The position numbers were made by a program, and so were the translations under genes. Below, one piece after another: positions 1-11,981 of a stretch of 64,000 nt of DNA. The notes beneath the pieces were generated by a model that had not been told where the DNA came from, did not search any database, and was given only the letters and a program-made list of their open reading frames with translations. The DNA lies in the NCBI RefSeq assembly GCF_900187505.1, contig NZ_FYDL01000007.1:62001-126000 (forward strand), in the 5' to 3' direction. Position 1 is the first letter of the stretch, and each line of letters starts with the position of its first letter. The stretch comes from Pseudomonas sp. Irchel s3h17 (GTDB lineage Bacteria > Pseudomonadota > Gammaproteobacteria > Pseudomonadales > Pseudomonadaceae).

Positions 1-72
1 GGTTCCCGTCCAGATTCAACTGGGGTACGCTCGGACGCAGCCAGATGTTCAATCCACACAACGGAGTTCAGC

Positions 73-1329
73 ATGGGATACAAGAAGATTCAGGTTCCAG
101 CAGTCGGCGACAAAATCACCGTCAACGCAGACCATTCTCTCAATGTTCCTAACAACCCGATCATCCCGTTCATTGAAGGGGATGGTATTGGCGTTGATAT
201 CAGCCCGGTCATGATCAAGGTTGTCGATGCTGCTGTTAAGAAGGCTTACGGCGGCGAGCGCAAGATTTCCTGGATGGAAGTGTATGCCGGGGAAAAAGCG
301 ACTCAGGTTTACGATCAGGACACCTGGCTGCCTCAGGAAACCCTGGACGCAGTCAAGGATTACGTGGTTTCCATCAAGGGCCCGCTGACCACGCCGGTCG
401 GTGGCGGTATCCGCTCCCTCAACGTTGCTATGCGCCAGCAGCTTGACCTGTATGTGTGCCTGCGCCCTGTGCGCTGGTTCGAAGGCGTACCTAGCCCGGT
501 CAAGAAGCCGGGCGACGTCGACATGACGATCTTCCGCGAGAACTCGGAAGACATCTACGCCGGTATCGAGTGGAAGGCCGGCTCGCCGGAGGCGACCAAG
601 GTCATCAAGTTCCTTAAAGAAGAAATGGGCGTCACCAAGATCCGTTTCGACGAGAACTGCGGCATCGGCGTCAAGCCGGTTTCCCTCGAGGGCACCAAGC
701 GTCTGGCTCGCAAGGCCCTGCAGTATGTGGTCGACAATGATCGCGATTCGCTGACCATCGTCCACAAGGGCAACATCATGAAGTTCACCGAGGGTGCCTT
801 CAAGGAATGGGCCTACGAAGTGGCGGCGCAAGAGTTCGGCGCCACCCTGCTCGACGGTGGCCCGTGGATGCAGTTCAAGAACCCGAAAACCGGCAAGAAT
901 GTCATCGTCAAGGACGCCATCGCCGATGCCATGCTCCAGCAGATCCTGCTGCGCCCGGCCGAGTACGATGTGATTGCCACCCTGAACCTGAACGGCGACT
1001 ACCTGTCCGACGCCCTGGCGGCCGAAGTCGGTGGTATCGGTATTGCGCCAGGTGCCAACCTGTCCGACACCGTGGCCATGTTTGAAGCGACCCACGGTAC
1101 TGCGCCCAAGTATGCCGGCAAAGACCAGGTGAACCCGGGCTCGCTGATCCTGTCTGCCGAAATGATGCTGCGCCACATGGGCTGGACCGAAGCGGCCGAC
1201 CTGATCATCAAGGGCACCAACGGCGCTATCTCGGCCAAGACCGTGACCTACGACTTCGAACGTCTGATGGAAGGCGCCACCTTGCTGTCTTCTTCAGCGT
1301 TTGGCGATGCACTGATCTCGCATATGTAA
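73..1329 (+). CDS. icd: NADP-dependent isocitrate dehydrogenase
   Basis: Oxidatively decarboxylates isocitrate to 2-oxoglutarate in the cytosolic TCA cycle. The 418-aa product matches the short bacterial homodimeric type. Visible hallmarks are the N-terminal FIEGDGIG nucleotide-fold segment, the substrate loop GGGIRSLN near residue 111, whose serine is the site phosphorylated by AceK in the E. coli enzyme, the [14 protein letters not shown] stretch, and the C-terminal HGTAPKYAG with a later TYDFER segment that reads NADP in this family. A GGAG ribosome site lies 7 nt before the ATG. A strong bidirectional terminator separates it from convergent cspD. Phospho-control by AceK is family knowledge, not seen here. 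Confidence 0.97.
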   Translation: MGYKKIQVPAVGDKITVNADHSLNVPNNPIIPFIEGDGIGVDISPVMIKVVDAAVKKAYGGERKISWMEVYAGEKATQVYDQDTWLPQETLDAVKDYVVSIKGPLTTPVGGGIRSLNVAMRQQLDLYVCLRPVRWFEGVPSPVKKPGDVDMTIFRENSEDIYAGIEWKAGSPEATKVIKFLKEEMGVTKIRFDENCGIGVKPVSLEGTKRLARKALQYVVDNDRDSLTIVHKGNIMKFTEGAFKEWAYEVAAQEFGATLLDGGPWMQFKNPKTGKNVIVKDAIADAMLQQILLRPAEYDVIATLNLNGDYLSDALAAEVGGIGIAPGANLSDTVAMFEATHGTAPKYAGKDQVNPGSLILSAEMMLRHMGWTEAADLIIKGTNGAISAKTVTYDFERLMEGATLLSSSAFGDALISHM

Positions 1330-1345
1330 GCGGATCGGCAGCAAA

Positions 1346-1389
1346 TAAAAAACCGGCCGGCTCAAGTGATTGAGCCGGCCGGTTTTTTT
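1346..1389. terminator. Bidirectional terminator between icd and cspD
   Basis: A perfect inverted repeat (AAAAAACCGGCCGGCTCAA, loop of 4, then its complement) ends in a T run on both strands, so it can serve icd from the left and cspD from the right. Confidence 0.93.
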
Positions 1390-1409
1390 ATGATCGGATG
1401 CTTGTCGGA

Positions 1410-1664
1410 TTACGCTGTGGCGGTGTGGGTCTGCTCTGCCTGGGTGACGGCTTGGGTTTCCTTGGCGGTGTCGATGTTGACGGCATGCAAGCCCTTGGGT
1501 CCCTGGATGATCTCGAAGATCACCGGTTGGCCGGCCTTCAGGGTCTTGTAGCCCTCCATCTTGATGGCGGAGTAGTGGGCAAACAGGTCTTCCGTTTTGC
1601 CTTCTTCATTGATAAAACCGTAACCCTTGGCATTGTTGAACCATTTCACCTTGCCGACTGCCAT
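1410..1664 (-). CDS. cspD: Cold-shock domain protein CspD
   Basis: Small OB-fold single-stranded nucleic acid binding protein of the CspD branch, which in E. coli slows replication in stationary phase. The product has the RNP1 motif KGYGFI and the RNP2-like DLFAHY after the opening GKVKWFN. A Gln/Thr/Ala-rich tail follows the cold-shock domain, as in CspD. The reading frame extends to 1682, but a GAGGG site lies only 3 nt from the ATG at 1670 and about 9 nt from the ATG at 1664, so the latter start (84 aa, opening MAVGKVKW) is preferred. It sits convergent to icd and divergent from clpS, the usual Pseudomonas arrangement. Confidence 0.9.
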   Translation of the reverse strand: MAVGKVKWFNNAKGYGFINEEGKTEDLFAHYSAIKMEGYKTLKAGQPVIFEIIQGPKGLHAVNIDTAKETQAVTQAEQTHTATA

Positions 1665-1891
1665 GCTCATATCCCTCTGCAACAGACTCCATCACTGGAG
1701 TATCATCCAGTTAATCCTCGTCAAATCCTCCATAATTGGATTCGACGGCAAGGACCTTTTTTACCCATCGTGGGCTCTATTGGTTGTAACACTGTTTTAC
1801 CGATAGTCAAGGCGTCCAGGTGTTCGGAGTTGAAAAGCTCTAGCGCCGCCCCCACCACTGTATTCAGCTCAACTGACGAACCTTTCTTTCC

Positions 1892-2254
1892 ATGCATGCA
1901 ATCAGCCAGATTCGACTAACATTCAATCAGGATCGCCCGGATTTACACGACGACGATTCCGCAGGCATTGCTGTACAGGAGGCAAAACCTGCGCTGCAGG
2001 CGCCGCCGATGTACAAGGTGGTTTTGTTCAACGATGACTACACGCCGATGGATTTCGTCGTCGAAGTGCTCGAGGTGTTTTTTAACCTGAATCGAGAGCT
2101 GGCGACCAAGGTAATGCTGGCCGTCCATACAGAAGGACGGGCAGTATGTGGATTGTTTACCCGCGACATCGCCGAGACCAAGGCCATGCAGGTCAACCAG
2201 TACGCCAGGGAAAGCCAGCATCCGCTACTCTGTGAAATCGAGAAGGACGGTTAA
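1892..2254 (+). CDS. clpS: ClpA adaptor ClpS
   Basis: Adaptor that hands N-degron substrates (bulky N-terminal residues) to the ClpAP protease. The core shows [20 protein letters not shown] from about residue 41, with the conserved N-D-D/T-P-M-D residues that contact the substrate N-terminus, then the [19 protein letters not shown] helix-strand region. A roughly 40-residue flexible N-terminal extension precedes the core. Length of 120 aa is normal. The gene lies 29 nt upstream of clpA on the same strand. Two further N-degron enzymes, bpt and aat, are encoded a few kb away. Confidence 0.96.
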   Translation: MHAISQIRLTFNQDRPDLHDDDSAGIAVQEAKPALQAPPMYKVVLFNDDYTPMDFVVEVLEVFFNLNRELATKVMLAVHTEGRAVCGLFTRDIAETKAMQVNQYARESQHPLLCEIEKDG

Positions 2255-2283
2255 CGCCGACCACTTGGGTATGAGGTGAAGCT

Positions 2284-4554
2284 ATGTTAAACCGCGAGCT
2301 CGAAGTCACCCTCAATCTCGCCTTCAAGGAGGCGCGTTCGAAACGTCATGAGTTCATGACCGTCGAACACCTCCTGTTGGCTCTATTGGATAATGAGGCA
2401 GCCGCCACCGTTTTGCGTGCCTGCGGCGCAAACCTCGACAAACTCAAGCATGACCTGCAGGAGTTCATCGACTCCACCACGCCTTTGATTCCTGTTCACG
2501 ACGAGGATCGCGAAACCCAGCCAACCCTGGGCTTCCAGCGTGTACTGCAACGTGCTGTCTTCCATGTACAGAGCTCGGGTAAACGCGAAGTGACCGGCGC
2601 CAACGTGCTGGTTGCGATCTTCAGTGAGCAAGAGAGTCAGGCCGTGTTCCTGCTTAAACAGCAGAGCGTTGCCCGTATCGATGTCGTCAACTACATCGCC
2701 CACGGCATCTCGAAAGTGCCCGGGCATGGCGATCACTCCGAGGGTGAGCAAGATATGCAGGACGACGAGGGCGGAGAGTCTTCTTCCTCCAGCAACCCTC
2801 TGGATGCTTACGCCAGCAATCTCAACGAACTGGCGCGCCAGGGTCGCATCGACCCATTGGTCGGGCGCGAAATGGAAGTTGAGCGCGTTGCGCAGATTCT
2901 GGCGCGTCGACGCAAGAACAATCCGCTGCTGGTGGGCGAGGCTGGCGTGGGTAAAACCGCGATTGCCGAAGGCCTGGCCAAGCGCATTGTCGACAATCAG
3001 GTGCCTGACCTGTTGGCCAATAGCGTGGTGTATTCCCTTGACCTGGGTGCCCTGCTGGCGGGTACCAAGTACCGCGGCGATTTCGAGAAGCGCTTCAAGG
3101 CGCTGCTCAATGAGCTGAAAAAACGTCCGCAGGCCATCCTGTTCATCGACGAGATCCACACCATCATTGGTGCCGGTGCAGCGTCCGGTGGTGTCATGGA
3201 TGCCTCGAACCTGCTCAAGCCGCTGCTGTCGTCGGGCGATATCCGCTGCATCGGTTCGACCACGTTCCAGGAATTTCGCGGAATCTTCGAGAAAGACCGT
3301 GCCCTGGCCCGACGCTTCCAGAAAGTCGATGTATCGGAGCCTTCGGTCGAAGACACCATCGGCATCCTGCGCGGCCTGAAAGGGCGTTTCGAGCTCCATC
3401 ACAATATCGAATACAGTGATGAGGCCTTGCGCGCCGCAGCTGAACTGGCTTCGCGCTACATCAACGACCGGCACATGCCGGACAAGGCCATCGACGTCAT
3501 CGACGAGGCGGGTGCGTATCAGCGCTTGCAGCCGGTCGAGAAGCGGGTGAAACGCATCGAAGTGCCACAGGTCGAGGACATCGTCGCGAAAATCGCGCGG
3601 ATTCCGCCTAAGCACGTGACCAGTTCCGACAAGGAACTGCTGCGTAACCTCGAGCGTGATCTGAAGCTGACGGTGTTTGGTCAGGATGCGGCGATTGACT
3701 CGCTGTCTACCGCGATCAAGCTGTCCCGTGCCGGCCTCAAGTCGCCTGACAAGCCTGTGGGCTCGTTCCTGTTTGCCGGCCCTACCGGTGTCGGTAAAAC
3801 CGAAGCGGCCCGCCAGTTGGCCAAGGCGATGGGGATCGAACTGGTTCGCTTCGACATGTCCGAGTACATGGAGCGTCATACCGTTTCGCGTCTGATCGGT
3901 GCGCCTCCAGGTTATGTCGGGTTCGACCAGGGTGGCCTGTTGACCGAGGCCATCACCCGGCAGCCTCATTGCGTGTTGTTGCTCGATGAAATCGAGAAGG
4001 CGCATCCGGAAGTCTTCAACCTGCTGCTGCAGGTCATGGATCACGGTACGCTCACCGATAACAACGGGCGCAAGGCGGACTTCCGTAACGTGATCGTGAT
4101 CATGACGACCAACGCCGGTGCTGAAACCGCGGCCCGTGCCTCGATCGGCTTCACCTATCAGGATCACTCGTCCGATGCGATGGAAGTGATCAAGAAGAGC
4201 TTCACGCCAGAGTTCCGCAACCGCCTGGACACCATTATCCAGTTTGGTCGCCTCAGCCATGAGGTTATCAAGAGTGTGGTGGACAAGTTCCTTACCGAGC
4301 TTCAGGCGCAGTTGGAAGACAAGCGTGTGCTGCTGGAGGTCACCGATGCTGCTCGCAGCTGGCTGGCGGCCGGTGGTTACGATGCGACCATGGGGGCTCG
4401 ACCGATGGCTCGTTTGATCCAGGACAAGATCAAGCGTCCGCTGGCGGAGGAGATTCTCTTTGGCGAACTGGCCGAGCATGGCGGTGTGGTGCACATCGAC
4501 ATCAAGGATGGCGAGCTGACCTTCGAGTTCGAGACGACGGTTGAAATGGCCTGA
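2284..4554 (+). CDS. clpA: ATP-dependent Clp protease ATPase subunit ClpA
   Basis: Hexameric AAA+ unfoldase that feeds substrates to ClpP. The 756-aa product has an N-terminal Clp repeat domain (residues 1 to about 145), an acidic and Ser-rich linker, a first AAA domain with Walker A GEAGVGKT near 218 and Walker B ILFIDEIH, and a second AAA domain with Walker A GPTGVGKT near 499 and Walker [17 protein letters not shown]. The spacing of the two ATPase domains without a long coiled-coil insert separates it from ClpB. It follows clpS closely and ends just before a strong hairpin terminator. Confidence 0.97.
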   Translation: MLNRELEVTLNLAFKEARSKRHEFMTVEHLLLALLDNEAAATVLRACGANLDKLKHDLQEFIDSTTPLIPVHDEDRETQPTLGFQRVLQRAVFHVQSSGKREVTGANVLVAIFSEQESQAVFLLKQQSVARIDVVNYIAHGISKVPGHGDHSEGEQDMQDDEGGESSSSSNPLDAYASNLNELARQGRIDPLVGREMEVERVAQILARRRKNNPLLVGEAGVGKTAIAEGLAKRIVDNQVPDLLANSVVYSLDLGALLAGTKYRGDFEKRFKALLNELKKRPQAILFIDEIHTIIGAGAASGGVMDASNLLKPLLSSGDIRCIGSTTFQEFRGIFEKDRALARRFQKVDVSEPSVEDTIGILRGLKGRFELHHNIEYSDEALRAAAELASRYINDRHMPDKAIDVIDEAGAYQRLQPVEKRVKRIEVPQVEDIVAKIARIPPKHVTSSDKELLRNLERDLKLTVFGQDAAIDSLSTAIKLSRAGLKSPDKPVGSFLFAGPTGVGKTEAARQLAKAMGIELVRFDMSEYMERHTVSRLIGAPPGYVGFDQGGLLTEAITRQPHCVLLLDEIEKAHPEVFNLLLQVMDHGTLTDNNGRKADFRNVIVIMTTNAGAETAARASIGFTYQDHSSDAMEVIKKSFTPEFRNRLDTIIQFGRLSHEVIKSVVDKFLTELQAQLEDKRVLLEVTDAARSWLAAGGYDATMGARPMARLIQDKIKRPLAEEILFGELAEHGGVVHIDIKDGELTFEFETTVEMA

Positions 4555-4578
4555 TGGTTGTTGACCTGCTGTAAAGCG

Positions 4579-4604
4579 AAAGGCGCCTGTTGGCGCCTTT
4601 TTGC
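4579..4604 (+). terminator. Terminator of clpS-clpA
   Basis: Hairpin AAAGGCGCC, loop TGTT, GGCGCCTTTTT, lying 25 nt after the clpA stop codon. Confidence 0.88.
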
Positions 4605-4614
4605 TGTCTGCTCG

Positions 4615-5309
4615 GTTGGGGGGGTGTATCCGGTGCTGCGGTTGAGGCCGCTGGCGGTTTGTGGGTGCGCGCTCGTCCGTGAAAGCTGGTTGTGTGTTGG
4701 TTGGTGTGCATATCCGTTGCTGCGGTTAAGGCCGCTGGCGGTTTCGCCCTTACGACGACTCCCTTTGGCAAACGCCCCAAAGGAAGCAAAGGTCTTCGCC
4801 CCGAGCGTCCGGCCCCTCGCTAAGGCTCGGCGTTCCTTCGCTCCGGTATCCATCTGGGGGCATCGCCCTCCGGTTTGCTTCGCTGCACCTCCATGCGATG
4901 TGTTCGACTGCGTCGAACGGCGCTGCGCGCCAATCCCCAGATGAATACCTACGCTCAGCCTCCCGAAGGGGCGGGCAAATCAAAAGCGAGGCGGCCTGCC
5001 GGCCGGCCTGATTGTTGGTGTGTTCAGTTCGTTTGTGCGGGGGGGGGGGGCTTTGGCTTTGGCTTTTGATCTTGCTTTTGCTCTTTCGCCCCATCGGCAG
5101 GCCGAGTGTAGGTGGCCATCAGGGGGTAGGCGCGTAGCGCCGTTCGGCGAAGCCGAACACATCGAGAGGAGGTCGTCGCGAAGCAGACCGGAGGCGATGC
5201 CCCCTGATGGGCACCGTAGCGAGGGAATACCGAGCCTTGGCGAGGTACCGTACGCCGGGGCGAAGCCTTTTGCTTACTTTTCGGCGTTTGGAAAAGTGAG
5301 TCGCTGTAA
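4615..5309. repeat. Long imperfect inverted repeat in the clpA/infA gap
   Basis: Two arms of about 230 bp, roughly 4760-4985 and 5082-5300, are imperfect reverse complements. Shared blocks include the strings GATGTGTTCG...CGAACGGCGCT, GGGGGCATCGCC and AAGGCTCGG...TTCC. The centre (about 4985-5080) has a G run of 11 at 5040-5050 and a CTTTGG/CTTTTG-rich stretch. Left of the first arm, 4620-4755 carries two degenerate copies, in reverse orientation, of the 60-bp unit that is tandemly amplified on the right side. Open frames here are by-products of GC-rich repeats, with no homology or ribosome site to support them. It resembles the interspersed repeats typical of fluorescens-group genomes. Confidence 0.8.
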
Positions 5310-5310
5310 G

Positions 5311-5730
5311 AGCGAAACCGCCAGCGGCCGTAACCGCAGGAACGAATATGTACACAGCTCAACCTGTAAAAGCGAAACCGCCAGCGGCCGTAACCGCAAG
5401 AACGGATATGTACACAGCCCAAGCTGTAAAAGCGAAACCGCCAGCGGCCGTAACCGCAGGAACGGATATGCACACAGCCCAAGCTGTAAAAGCGAAACCG
5501 CCAGCGGCCGTAACCGCAGGAACGGATATGTACACAGCTCAACCTGTAAAAGCGAAACCGCCAGCGGCCGTAACCGCAGGAACGGATATGCACACAGCCC
5601 AAGCTGTAAAAGCGAAACCGCCAGCGGCCGTAACCGCAGGAACGGATATGCACACAGCCCAAGCTGTAAAAGCGAAACCGCCAGCAGCCGTTACCGCAGA
5701 AATGGATATGTACTCGATCACGCAAACAAC
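5311..5730 (+). repeat. 60-bp tandem repeat array, seven units
   Basis: Seven head-to-tail copies, period exactly 60 bp, beginning at 5311, 5371, 5431, 5491, 5551, 5611 and 5671. Each starts with a nearly invariant 29-bp core (AGCGAAACCGCCAGCGGCCG then TAACCGCAG). The remaining 31 bp alternates between two versions, TACACAGCTCAACCTGTAAA and CACACAGCCCAAGCTGTAAA. The last copy is decayed. Because 60 is a multiple of three, every stop-free frame stays open through the array; translated one way it gives a 20-aa repeat, but nothing indicates real translation. Confidence 0.93.
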
Positions 5731-5739
5731 AGACGAACA

Positions 5740-5767
5740 AAAACGCCCGGCATAAACCGGGCGTTTT
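5740..5767 (-). terminator. Terminator of infA
   Basis: Inverted repeat AAAACGCCCGG, 6-nt loop, CCGGGCGTTTT, 12 nt beyond the infA stop codon on the minus strand. It also closes the repeat region from the other side. Confidence 0.88.
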
Positions 5768-5779
5768 GTATTGACTTGA

Positions 5780-5998
5780 TTAGCGAGCGCGGTAAGTGAT
5801 GCGCCCTTTGCTCAAGTCATAGGGCGTCAGCTCGACGCGCACCTTGTCACCGGTAAGAATACGAATGTAGTTCTTGCGCATCTTGCCGGAAATATGCGCG
5901 GTTACGACGTGCCCATTTTCCAACTCCACACGAAACATGGTGTTGGGCAGGGTGTCGACGACAGTGCCTTCCATTTCGAAGCTGTCTTCTTTCGACAT
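5780..5998 (-). CDS. infA: Translation initiation factor IF-1
   Basis: 72-aa single OB-fold protein that occupies the A site of the 30S subunit during initiation. The sequence [14 protein letters not shown], then [19 protein letters not shown] and a closing [13 protein letters not shown], is the standard IF-1 pattern. The frame is open further upstream, but MSKEDSF is the universal family start, and the longer version would add 22 unrelated residues. It is followed by its own terminator and precedes nothing else on its strand, so it is monocistronic or the last gene after bpt. Confidence 0.97.
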
Positions 5999-6109
5999 GC
6001 AGTAAAGCCCTCGGTATCCAATGAATGGCCCGGTGCAACTGCGCCAGGCAAAAGCGGCGTGCATTGTGCCCGAAAAGTGGGGTTCAAGCCAAGGGATTTA
6101 GGGAGCAGG

Positions 6110-6817
6110 CTAGTTCAGGACCACCCAGCGCTGGTTAATCAGCAGCTCTATGGGGCGATATTGGGTCTTGTAGCTCATTTTTTTGCAGTTCTTGATCCAG
6201 TATCCAAGGTACACCGCATCAAGGCCCAAGCGCCGGGCTTCGCCGATTTGCCAGAGGATGGCATAACGTCCCAGGCTGCGGCGCTCTTCGTCGGGATCAT
6301 AGAAGGTGTATACCGCGGACAGGCCGTTGGGCAGCAAGTCGGTCACGGCGATAGCCAGCAGGCGACCTTCGAGGCGGAATTCATAGAAGCGCGAAAAGGG
6401 CAGGTCGCGGACCAGGAAGGTCGAGAACTGGTCACGGCTGGGCGGGTACATGTCGCCGTCGGCGTGGCGCTGTTCAATGTAGCGTTGGTACAGGTCGAAG
6501 TATTCCTCGCTGAAGCCGGGTTTCGCCGGGCGTACCTGCACGTCGGCGTTGCGCTTGAAAATGCGTTTCTGTTGCCGGTTTGGGCTGAATTGCGCGACGG
6601 GAATGCGCGCAGGCACACACGCATTGCAGTTCTGGCAATGAGGTCGGTACAGGTGGTCGCCACTGCGACGAAAGCCCATTTCCGACAGGTCTGCATAGAC
6701 ATGCACATCCATGGGCTGGCTAGGGTCGAGAAACAGCGTCGTCGCCTGTTCCTCTGGCAGGTAGCTGCAAGAGTGGGGCTGAGTGGCATAAAACTTGAGG
6801 CGCGCCAACTCGGTCAT
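6110..6817 (-). CDS. bpt: Aspartate/glutamate leucyltransferase (R-transferase family)
   Basis: Transfers leucine from Leu-tRNA to proteins starting with Asp or Glu, making them N-degrons read by ClpS. The 235-aa product shows an N-terminal cysteine cluster, [14 protein letters not shown] at about residues 62-75 with an upstream HSCSYL, and the C-terminal [15 protein letters not shown] block characteristic of the Bpt/Ate1 family. Start at [10 protein letters not shown] is standard for Pseudomonas. The next upstream gene on the same strand is aat, the leucyl/phenylalanyl transferase of the same pathway, so bpt and aat probably form one unit. Confidence 0.95.
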   Translation of the reverse strand: MTELARLKFYATQPHSCSYLPEEQATTLFLDPSQPMDVHVYADLSEMGFRRSGDHLYRPHCQNCNACVPARIPVAQFSPNRQQKRIFKRNADVQVRPAKPGFSEEYFDLYQRYIEQRHADGDMYPPSRDQFSTFLVRDLPFSRFYEFRLEGRLLAIAVTDLLPNGLSAVYTFYDPDEERRSLGRYAILWQIGEARRLGLDAVYLGYWIKNCKKMSYKTQYRPIELLINQRWVVLN

Positions 6818-6875
6818 GAATCAACCCTCGGGATTTGCTGTTCAATTAAGTGTAAGCCACGGGCGCCAAAGGCGC

Positions 6876-7556
6876 CTAGCAAACCCATGTGGCGCGGTTG
6901 GGTAGATCGAGATGCTGCGCCAGGTAGCCGGCAAACTCCCGGCGCGGGATCGAGCGGGCACCCAGGCTGTGCAGGTGGCCGGTGGGCATCTGGCAGTCGA
7001 TCAGCACAAAGCCCGCGTCCTTGAGGTGGTTGACGAGGGTGGCAAAGCCGAACTTGGAGGCGTTGTCGGCGCAGCTGAACATCGACTCGCCAAAAAACAG
7101 TTGCCCCATCGCCAGGCCATAGAGACCGCCCACCAAGACGCCTTGATCCCAGACTTCCACGGAGTGGGCGTGGCCGCGGGCATGGAGTTCGGTGTAGGCG
7201 CTTTGCATGGCGTCGGTGATCCAGGTGCCGTCGGCGTAGTCCCGTGGTGCGGCGCAGGCGCTGATAACCGCGGTGAAGTCCTGGTCGAAGGTGACCTGGT
7301 AGCGTTGTTGTCGCAGCAGTTTGGCGAGGCTGCGAGAAACATGCAGTTCGTCGGGAAACAGCACGGTACGCGGGTCGGGAGACCACCAGAGAATCGGTTG
7401 GCCTTCCGAGAACCAGGGAAAACAGCCGTGGCGATAGGCGTGGATCAGTCGATCGGCGGACAGGTCGCCGCCAGCGGCAAGGAGGCCGTTGGGCTCGCGC
7501 ATGGCTTTTTCCAGCGGCGGGAATTTCAGGGAGTCGCGTTGTAACCAGGTCAGCAT
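6876..7556 (-). CDS. aat: Leucyl/phenylalanyl-tRNA-protein transferase
   Basis: Adds Leu or Phe from aminoacyl-tRNA to N-terminal Lys or Arg, creating ClpS ligands. The 226-aa product opens [14 protein letters not shown] and has the hallmark blocks [41 protein letters not shown] and [17 protein letters not shown]. The frame is open for 38 more codons upstream, but those residues are not family-like, so the internal ATG is taken. It lies between trxB and bpt on the same strand. Confidence 0.96.
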   Translation of the reverse strand: MLTWLQRDSLKFPPLEKAMREPNGLLAAGGDLSADRLIHAYRHGCFPWFSEGQPILWWSPDPRTVLFPDELHVSRSLAKLLRQQRYQVTFDQDFTAVISACAAPRDYADGTWITDAMQSAYTELHARGHAHSVEVWDQGVLVGGLYGLAMGQLFFGESMFSCADNASKFGFATLVNHLKDAGFVLIDCQMPTGHLHSLGARSIPRREFAGYLAQHLDLPNRATWVC

Positions 7557-7617
7557 GGCATCCAGCTTACAGAAGAGGAGGGCGGCGGCAGGTCCGGCCG
7601 GCCGCCATGGCTCTGAT

Positions 7618-8874
<1,257 letters not shown>

Positions 8875-11280
8875 TTGAAGAAATCCACCGCAGCACCTAA
8901 AACAGTCGTTCCGCTCTGGCGTCAGCACCTGCACTACCGGCTCAAGGAAGGTGCGCTGATCGCCATTGGCGCCTTGTGCCTGTTCCTGATGATGGCCTTG
9001 CTGACCTACGGCAAGGACGATCCGGGCTGGAGCCACAACAGCAAGATTGACGATGTGCAGAACTTCGGCGGGCCGGCCGGCTCCTACAGCGCCGATATCC
9101 TGTTCATGGTGCTGGGTTACTTCGCCTACATCTTCCCGCTGTTGCTGGCGGTCAAGACCTACCAGATCTTCCGCCAGCGCCACGAGCCGTGGCAGTGGAG
9201 TGGCTGGCTGTTCTCCTGGCGCCTGATCGGCCTGGTGTTCCTGGTGTTGTCGGGCGCAGCCCTGGCTCACATCCATTTCCATGCTCCGACCGGGCTGCCG
9301 GCGGGCGCCGGTGGCGCGCTGGGGGAAAGCCTGGGGGATCTGGCGCGGAACGCGCTGAACATCCAGGGCAGCACCCTGATGTTCATTGCCCTGTTCCTGT
9401 TCGGCCTGACCGTGTTCACCGACCTGTCATGGTTCAAGGTGATGGACCTGACCGGCAAGATCACCCTCGACCTGTTCGAGGTGTTCCAGGGCGCCGCCAA
9501 TCGCTGGTGGGCGGCGCGCACCGAGCGCAAGCAACTGGTTGCGCAGCTGCGTGAAGTCGATGACCGGGTGCACGATGTGGTGGCGCCAACCGTCACCGAC
9601 AAACGCGAGCAGGCCAAGGTCAAGGAGCGCCTGATCGAGCGTGAACAGGCCCTGAGCAAGCACATGTCCGAGCGCGAAAAACAGGTGCCGCCCGTGATCC
9701 TGCCCGCGCCGCCGAAGCCGCCGGCACCGAGCAAGCGCGTGGAAAAAGAGAAGCAGGCGCCGCTGTTCGTCGACAGTGCCGTGGAAGGCACCTTGCCACC
9801 GATCTCGATCCTCGACCCGGCGGAAAAGAAACAACTCAACTATTCCCCCGAGTCGCTGGCGGCGGTCGGCCACCTGCTGGAAATCAAACTCAAGGAATTC
9901 GGCGTCGAAGTCACCGTGGACTCGATCCATCCGGGCCCGGTGATTACCCGTTACGAAATCCAGCCGGCGGCGGGGGTCAAGGTCAGCCGTATTTCCAACC
10001 TGGCCAAGGACCTTGCCCGTTCACTGGCGGTGACCAGCGTGCGGGTCGTGGAAGTGATCCCGGGCAAGACCACGGTCGGTATCGAGATCCCGAACGAAGA
10101 CCGCCAGATCGTGCGTTTCTCCGAAGTGCTGTCGACCCCGGAATACGACAACGCCAAGTCGCCGGTGACCCTGGCCCTGGGGCATGATATCGGCGGCAAG
10201 CCGGTGATCACCGACTTGGCCAAGATGCCTCACCTGCTGGTGGCCGGTACCACCGGTTCCGGTAAGTCGGTGGGGGTGAACGCGATGATCCTGTCGATCC
10301 TGTTCAAGTCGGGCCCGGAAGACGCCAAGCTGATCATGATCGACCCGAAAATGCTTGAATTGTCGATCTACGAAGGCATTCCGCACCTGCTGTGCCCGGT
10401 GGTGACCGACATGAAGGACGCGGCCAACGCCCTGCGCTGGAGCGTGGCCGAGATGGAGCGGCGCTACAAACTGATGGCGAAGATGGGCGTGCGTAACCTG
10501 GCCGGCTTCAACCAGAAGGTCAAGGACGCCGAGGACGCCGGCACACCGCTGACCGACCCGCTGTACAACCGCGAGAGCATCCACGACGAAGCGCCGCTGC
10601 TGAAGAAGCTGCCGACCATCGTGGTGGTGGTCGACGAATTCGCCGACATGATGATGATCGTCGGCAAGAAGGTCGAGGAACTGATCGCCCGTATCGCCCA
10701 GAAGGCGCGGGCGGCCGGCATTCACTTGATCCTGGCGACCCAGCGTCCGTCGGTGGACGTGATCACCGGCCTGATCAAGGCCAACATTCCGACCCGCATG
10801 GCGTTCCAGGTATCGAGCAAGATCGACTCGCGGACCATCATCGACCAGGGCGGCGCCGAGCAACTGCTGGGCCACGGCGACATGCTCTACATGCCGCCGG
10901 GTACCAGCCTGCCGATTCGGGTTCACGGCGCGTTCGTGTCCGACGATGAAGTGCATCGGGTGGTCGAAGCCTGGAAACTGCGCGGCGCCCCGGAGTACAA
11001 CGATGACATCCTCAACGGTGTCGAAGAGGCGGGTAGCGGCTTTGAAGGCGGCAGCGGCGGCGGCGACGATGACGCTGAAACCGATGCGCTCTACGACGAA
11101 GCCGTGCAGTTCGTACTGGAAAGCCGCCGTGCGTCGATCTCGGCGGTGCAACGCAAGCTCAAGATCGGTTACAACCGCGCGGCCCGCATGATCGAGGCCA
11201 TGGAGATGGCCGGGGTCGTAACCTCCATGAATACCAACGGTTCACGTGAAGTTCTGGCCCCGGGCCCGGTGCGCGACTGA
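8875..11280 (+). CDS. ftsK: DNA translocase FtsK
   Basis: Septal DNA pump that clears chromosomes from the division site and activates XerCD at dif. The 801-aa product has about four N-terminal membrane segments (residues 25-190), a charged linker, a RecA-like motor with Walker A GTTGSGKS near 458 and Walker [15 protein letters not shown], and a C-terminal winged-helix gamma domain ([20 protein letters not shown]) that reads KOPS sites. The linker is short compared with E. coli FtsK, as usual in Pseudomonas. The start is a TTG at 8875; no in-frame ATG gives the full first membrane segment. Confidence 0.96.
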   Translation: MKKSTAAPKTVVPLWRQHLHYRLKEGALIAIGALCLFLMMALLTYGKDDPGWSHNSKIDDVQNFGGPAGSYSADILFMVLGYFAYIFPLLLAVKTYQIFRQRHEPWQWSGWLFSWRLIGLVFLVLSGAALAHIHFHAPTGLPAGAGGALGESLGDLARNALNIQGSTLMFIALFLFGLTVFTDLSWFKVMDLTGKITLDLFEVFQGAANRWWAARTERKQLVAQLREVDDRVHDVVAPTVTDKREQAKVKERLIEREQALSKHMSEREKQVPPVILPAPPKPPAPSKRVEKEKQAPLFVDSAVEGTLPPISILDPAEKKQLNYSPESLAAVGHLLEIKLKEFGVEVTVDSIHPGPVITRYEIQPAAGVKVSRISNLAKDLARSLAVTSVRVVEVIPGKTTVGIEIPNEDRQIVRFSEVLSTPEYDNAKSPVTLALGHDIGGKPVITDLAKMPHLLVAGTTGSGKSVGVNAMILSILFKSGPEDAKLIMIDPKMLELSIYEGIPHLLCPVVTDMKDAANALRWSVAEMERRYKLMAKMGVRNLAGFNQKVKDAEDAGTPLTDPLYNRESIHDEAPLLKKLPTIVVVVDEFADMMMIVGKKVEELIARIAQKARAAGIHLILATQRPSVDVITGLIKANIPTRMAFQVSSKIDSRTIIDQGGAEQLLGHGDMLYMPPGTSLPIRVHGAFVSDDEVHRVVEAWKLRGAPEYNDDILNGVEEAGSGFEGGSGGGDDDAETDALYDEAVQFVLESRRASISAVQRKLKIGYNRAARMIEAMEMAGVVTSMNTNGSREVLAPGPVRD

Positions 11281-11338
11281 TCAGTGCCGCGTGAGTTCAC
11301 GCGGCGCGCCATTCACACGAATATCCAAGAGGACTCCC

Positions 11339-11962
11339 ATGCGTCTTATCCGCATGTTGCTGTTACCGGTACTGGCTTTAACCACACTCTCGGCCCATGC
11401 CGATGACAAGGACGTGGCACGCCTGACCCAGTTGCTCGAAAAGTCGCAAACCCTGACTGCACGTTTTTCCCAGTTGACCCTCGATGGCACCGGCACCCAG
11501 TTGCAGGAAACCACCGGCCAGATGTCGCTGCAGCGCCCGGGCCTGTTCTACTGGCATACCGACGCGCCACAGGAACAACTGATGGTGTCTGATGGCAAGA
11601 AAGTCTCCCTGTGGGACCCGGACCTGGAGCAGGTCACCATCAAGACCCTCGACCAACGCCTGACCCAGACGCCCGCCCTGTTGCTCTCCGGCGATGTGTC
11701 GAAGATCAGCCAGAGCTTCGACATCAGCTCCAAGGAAGCCGGTGGCGTGATCGACTTCACGCTCAAGCCGAAAACCAAGGACACCCTGTTCGACAACCTG
11801 CGCCTGTCGTTCCGTAATGGCCTGGTCAATGACATGCAGTTGATCGACAGTGTCGGCCAGCGTACCAATATCCTGTTCACTGGGGTGAAGGCCAACGAGC
11901 CGATCCCTGCGTCCAAGTTCAAGTTCGACATCCCCAAGGGTGCTGACGTGATCCAGGAATAA
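11339..11962 (+). CDS. lolA: Outer-membrane lipoprotein carrier protein LolA
   Basis: Periplasmic chaperone that carries lipoproteins from LolCDE to LolB. The 207-aa product begins with a Sec signal peptide ([21 protein letters not shown]) cleaved before DDKDV, then shows the LolA fold markers [36 protein letters not shown] and the C-terminal [12 protein letters not shown]. The ATG at 11339 has an AGAGGA site 6 to 7 nt upstream. The frame runs further into ftsK but those codons are not LolA-like. It lies 58 nt after ftsK and 19 nt before rarA. Confidence 0.96.
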   Translation: MRLIRMLLLPVLALTTLSAHADDKDVARLTQLLEKSQTLTARFSQLTLDGTGTQLQETTGQMSLQRPGLFYWHTDAPQEQLMVSDGKKVSLWDPDLEQVTIKTLDQRLTQTPALLLSGDVSKISQSFDISSKEAGGVIDFTLKPKTKDTLFDNLRLSFRNGLVNDMQLIDSVGQRTNILFTGVKANEPIPASKFKFDIPKGADVIQE

Positions 11963-11981
11963 ACAGAGGTTTCAAACGTAC

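Noticed and set aside
2383-4494. A 703-codon open frame antisense to clpA, with similar long antisense frames opposite icd, ftsK, rarA, serS, cysG and gapN.
   Set aside because: These are mirror frames of GC-rich genes with strong third-position bias. The proteins are His/Arg/Gln-rich, have no family features and no ribosome sites.
5311-5730. Possible CRISPR array (regular 29-bp core with 31-bp spacers).
   Set aside because: The intervening sequences are themselves near-identical, so there are no unique spacers, and no cas genes are nearby. It is a simple tandem repeat.
5020-5799. Open frames of up to 259 codons through the tandem repeat, giving a 20-aa repeat protein.
   Set aside because: The frame stays open only because the 60-bp unit has no stop. 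It is open on both strands, with no start signal, and covers the infA terminator.
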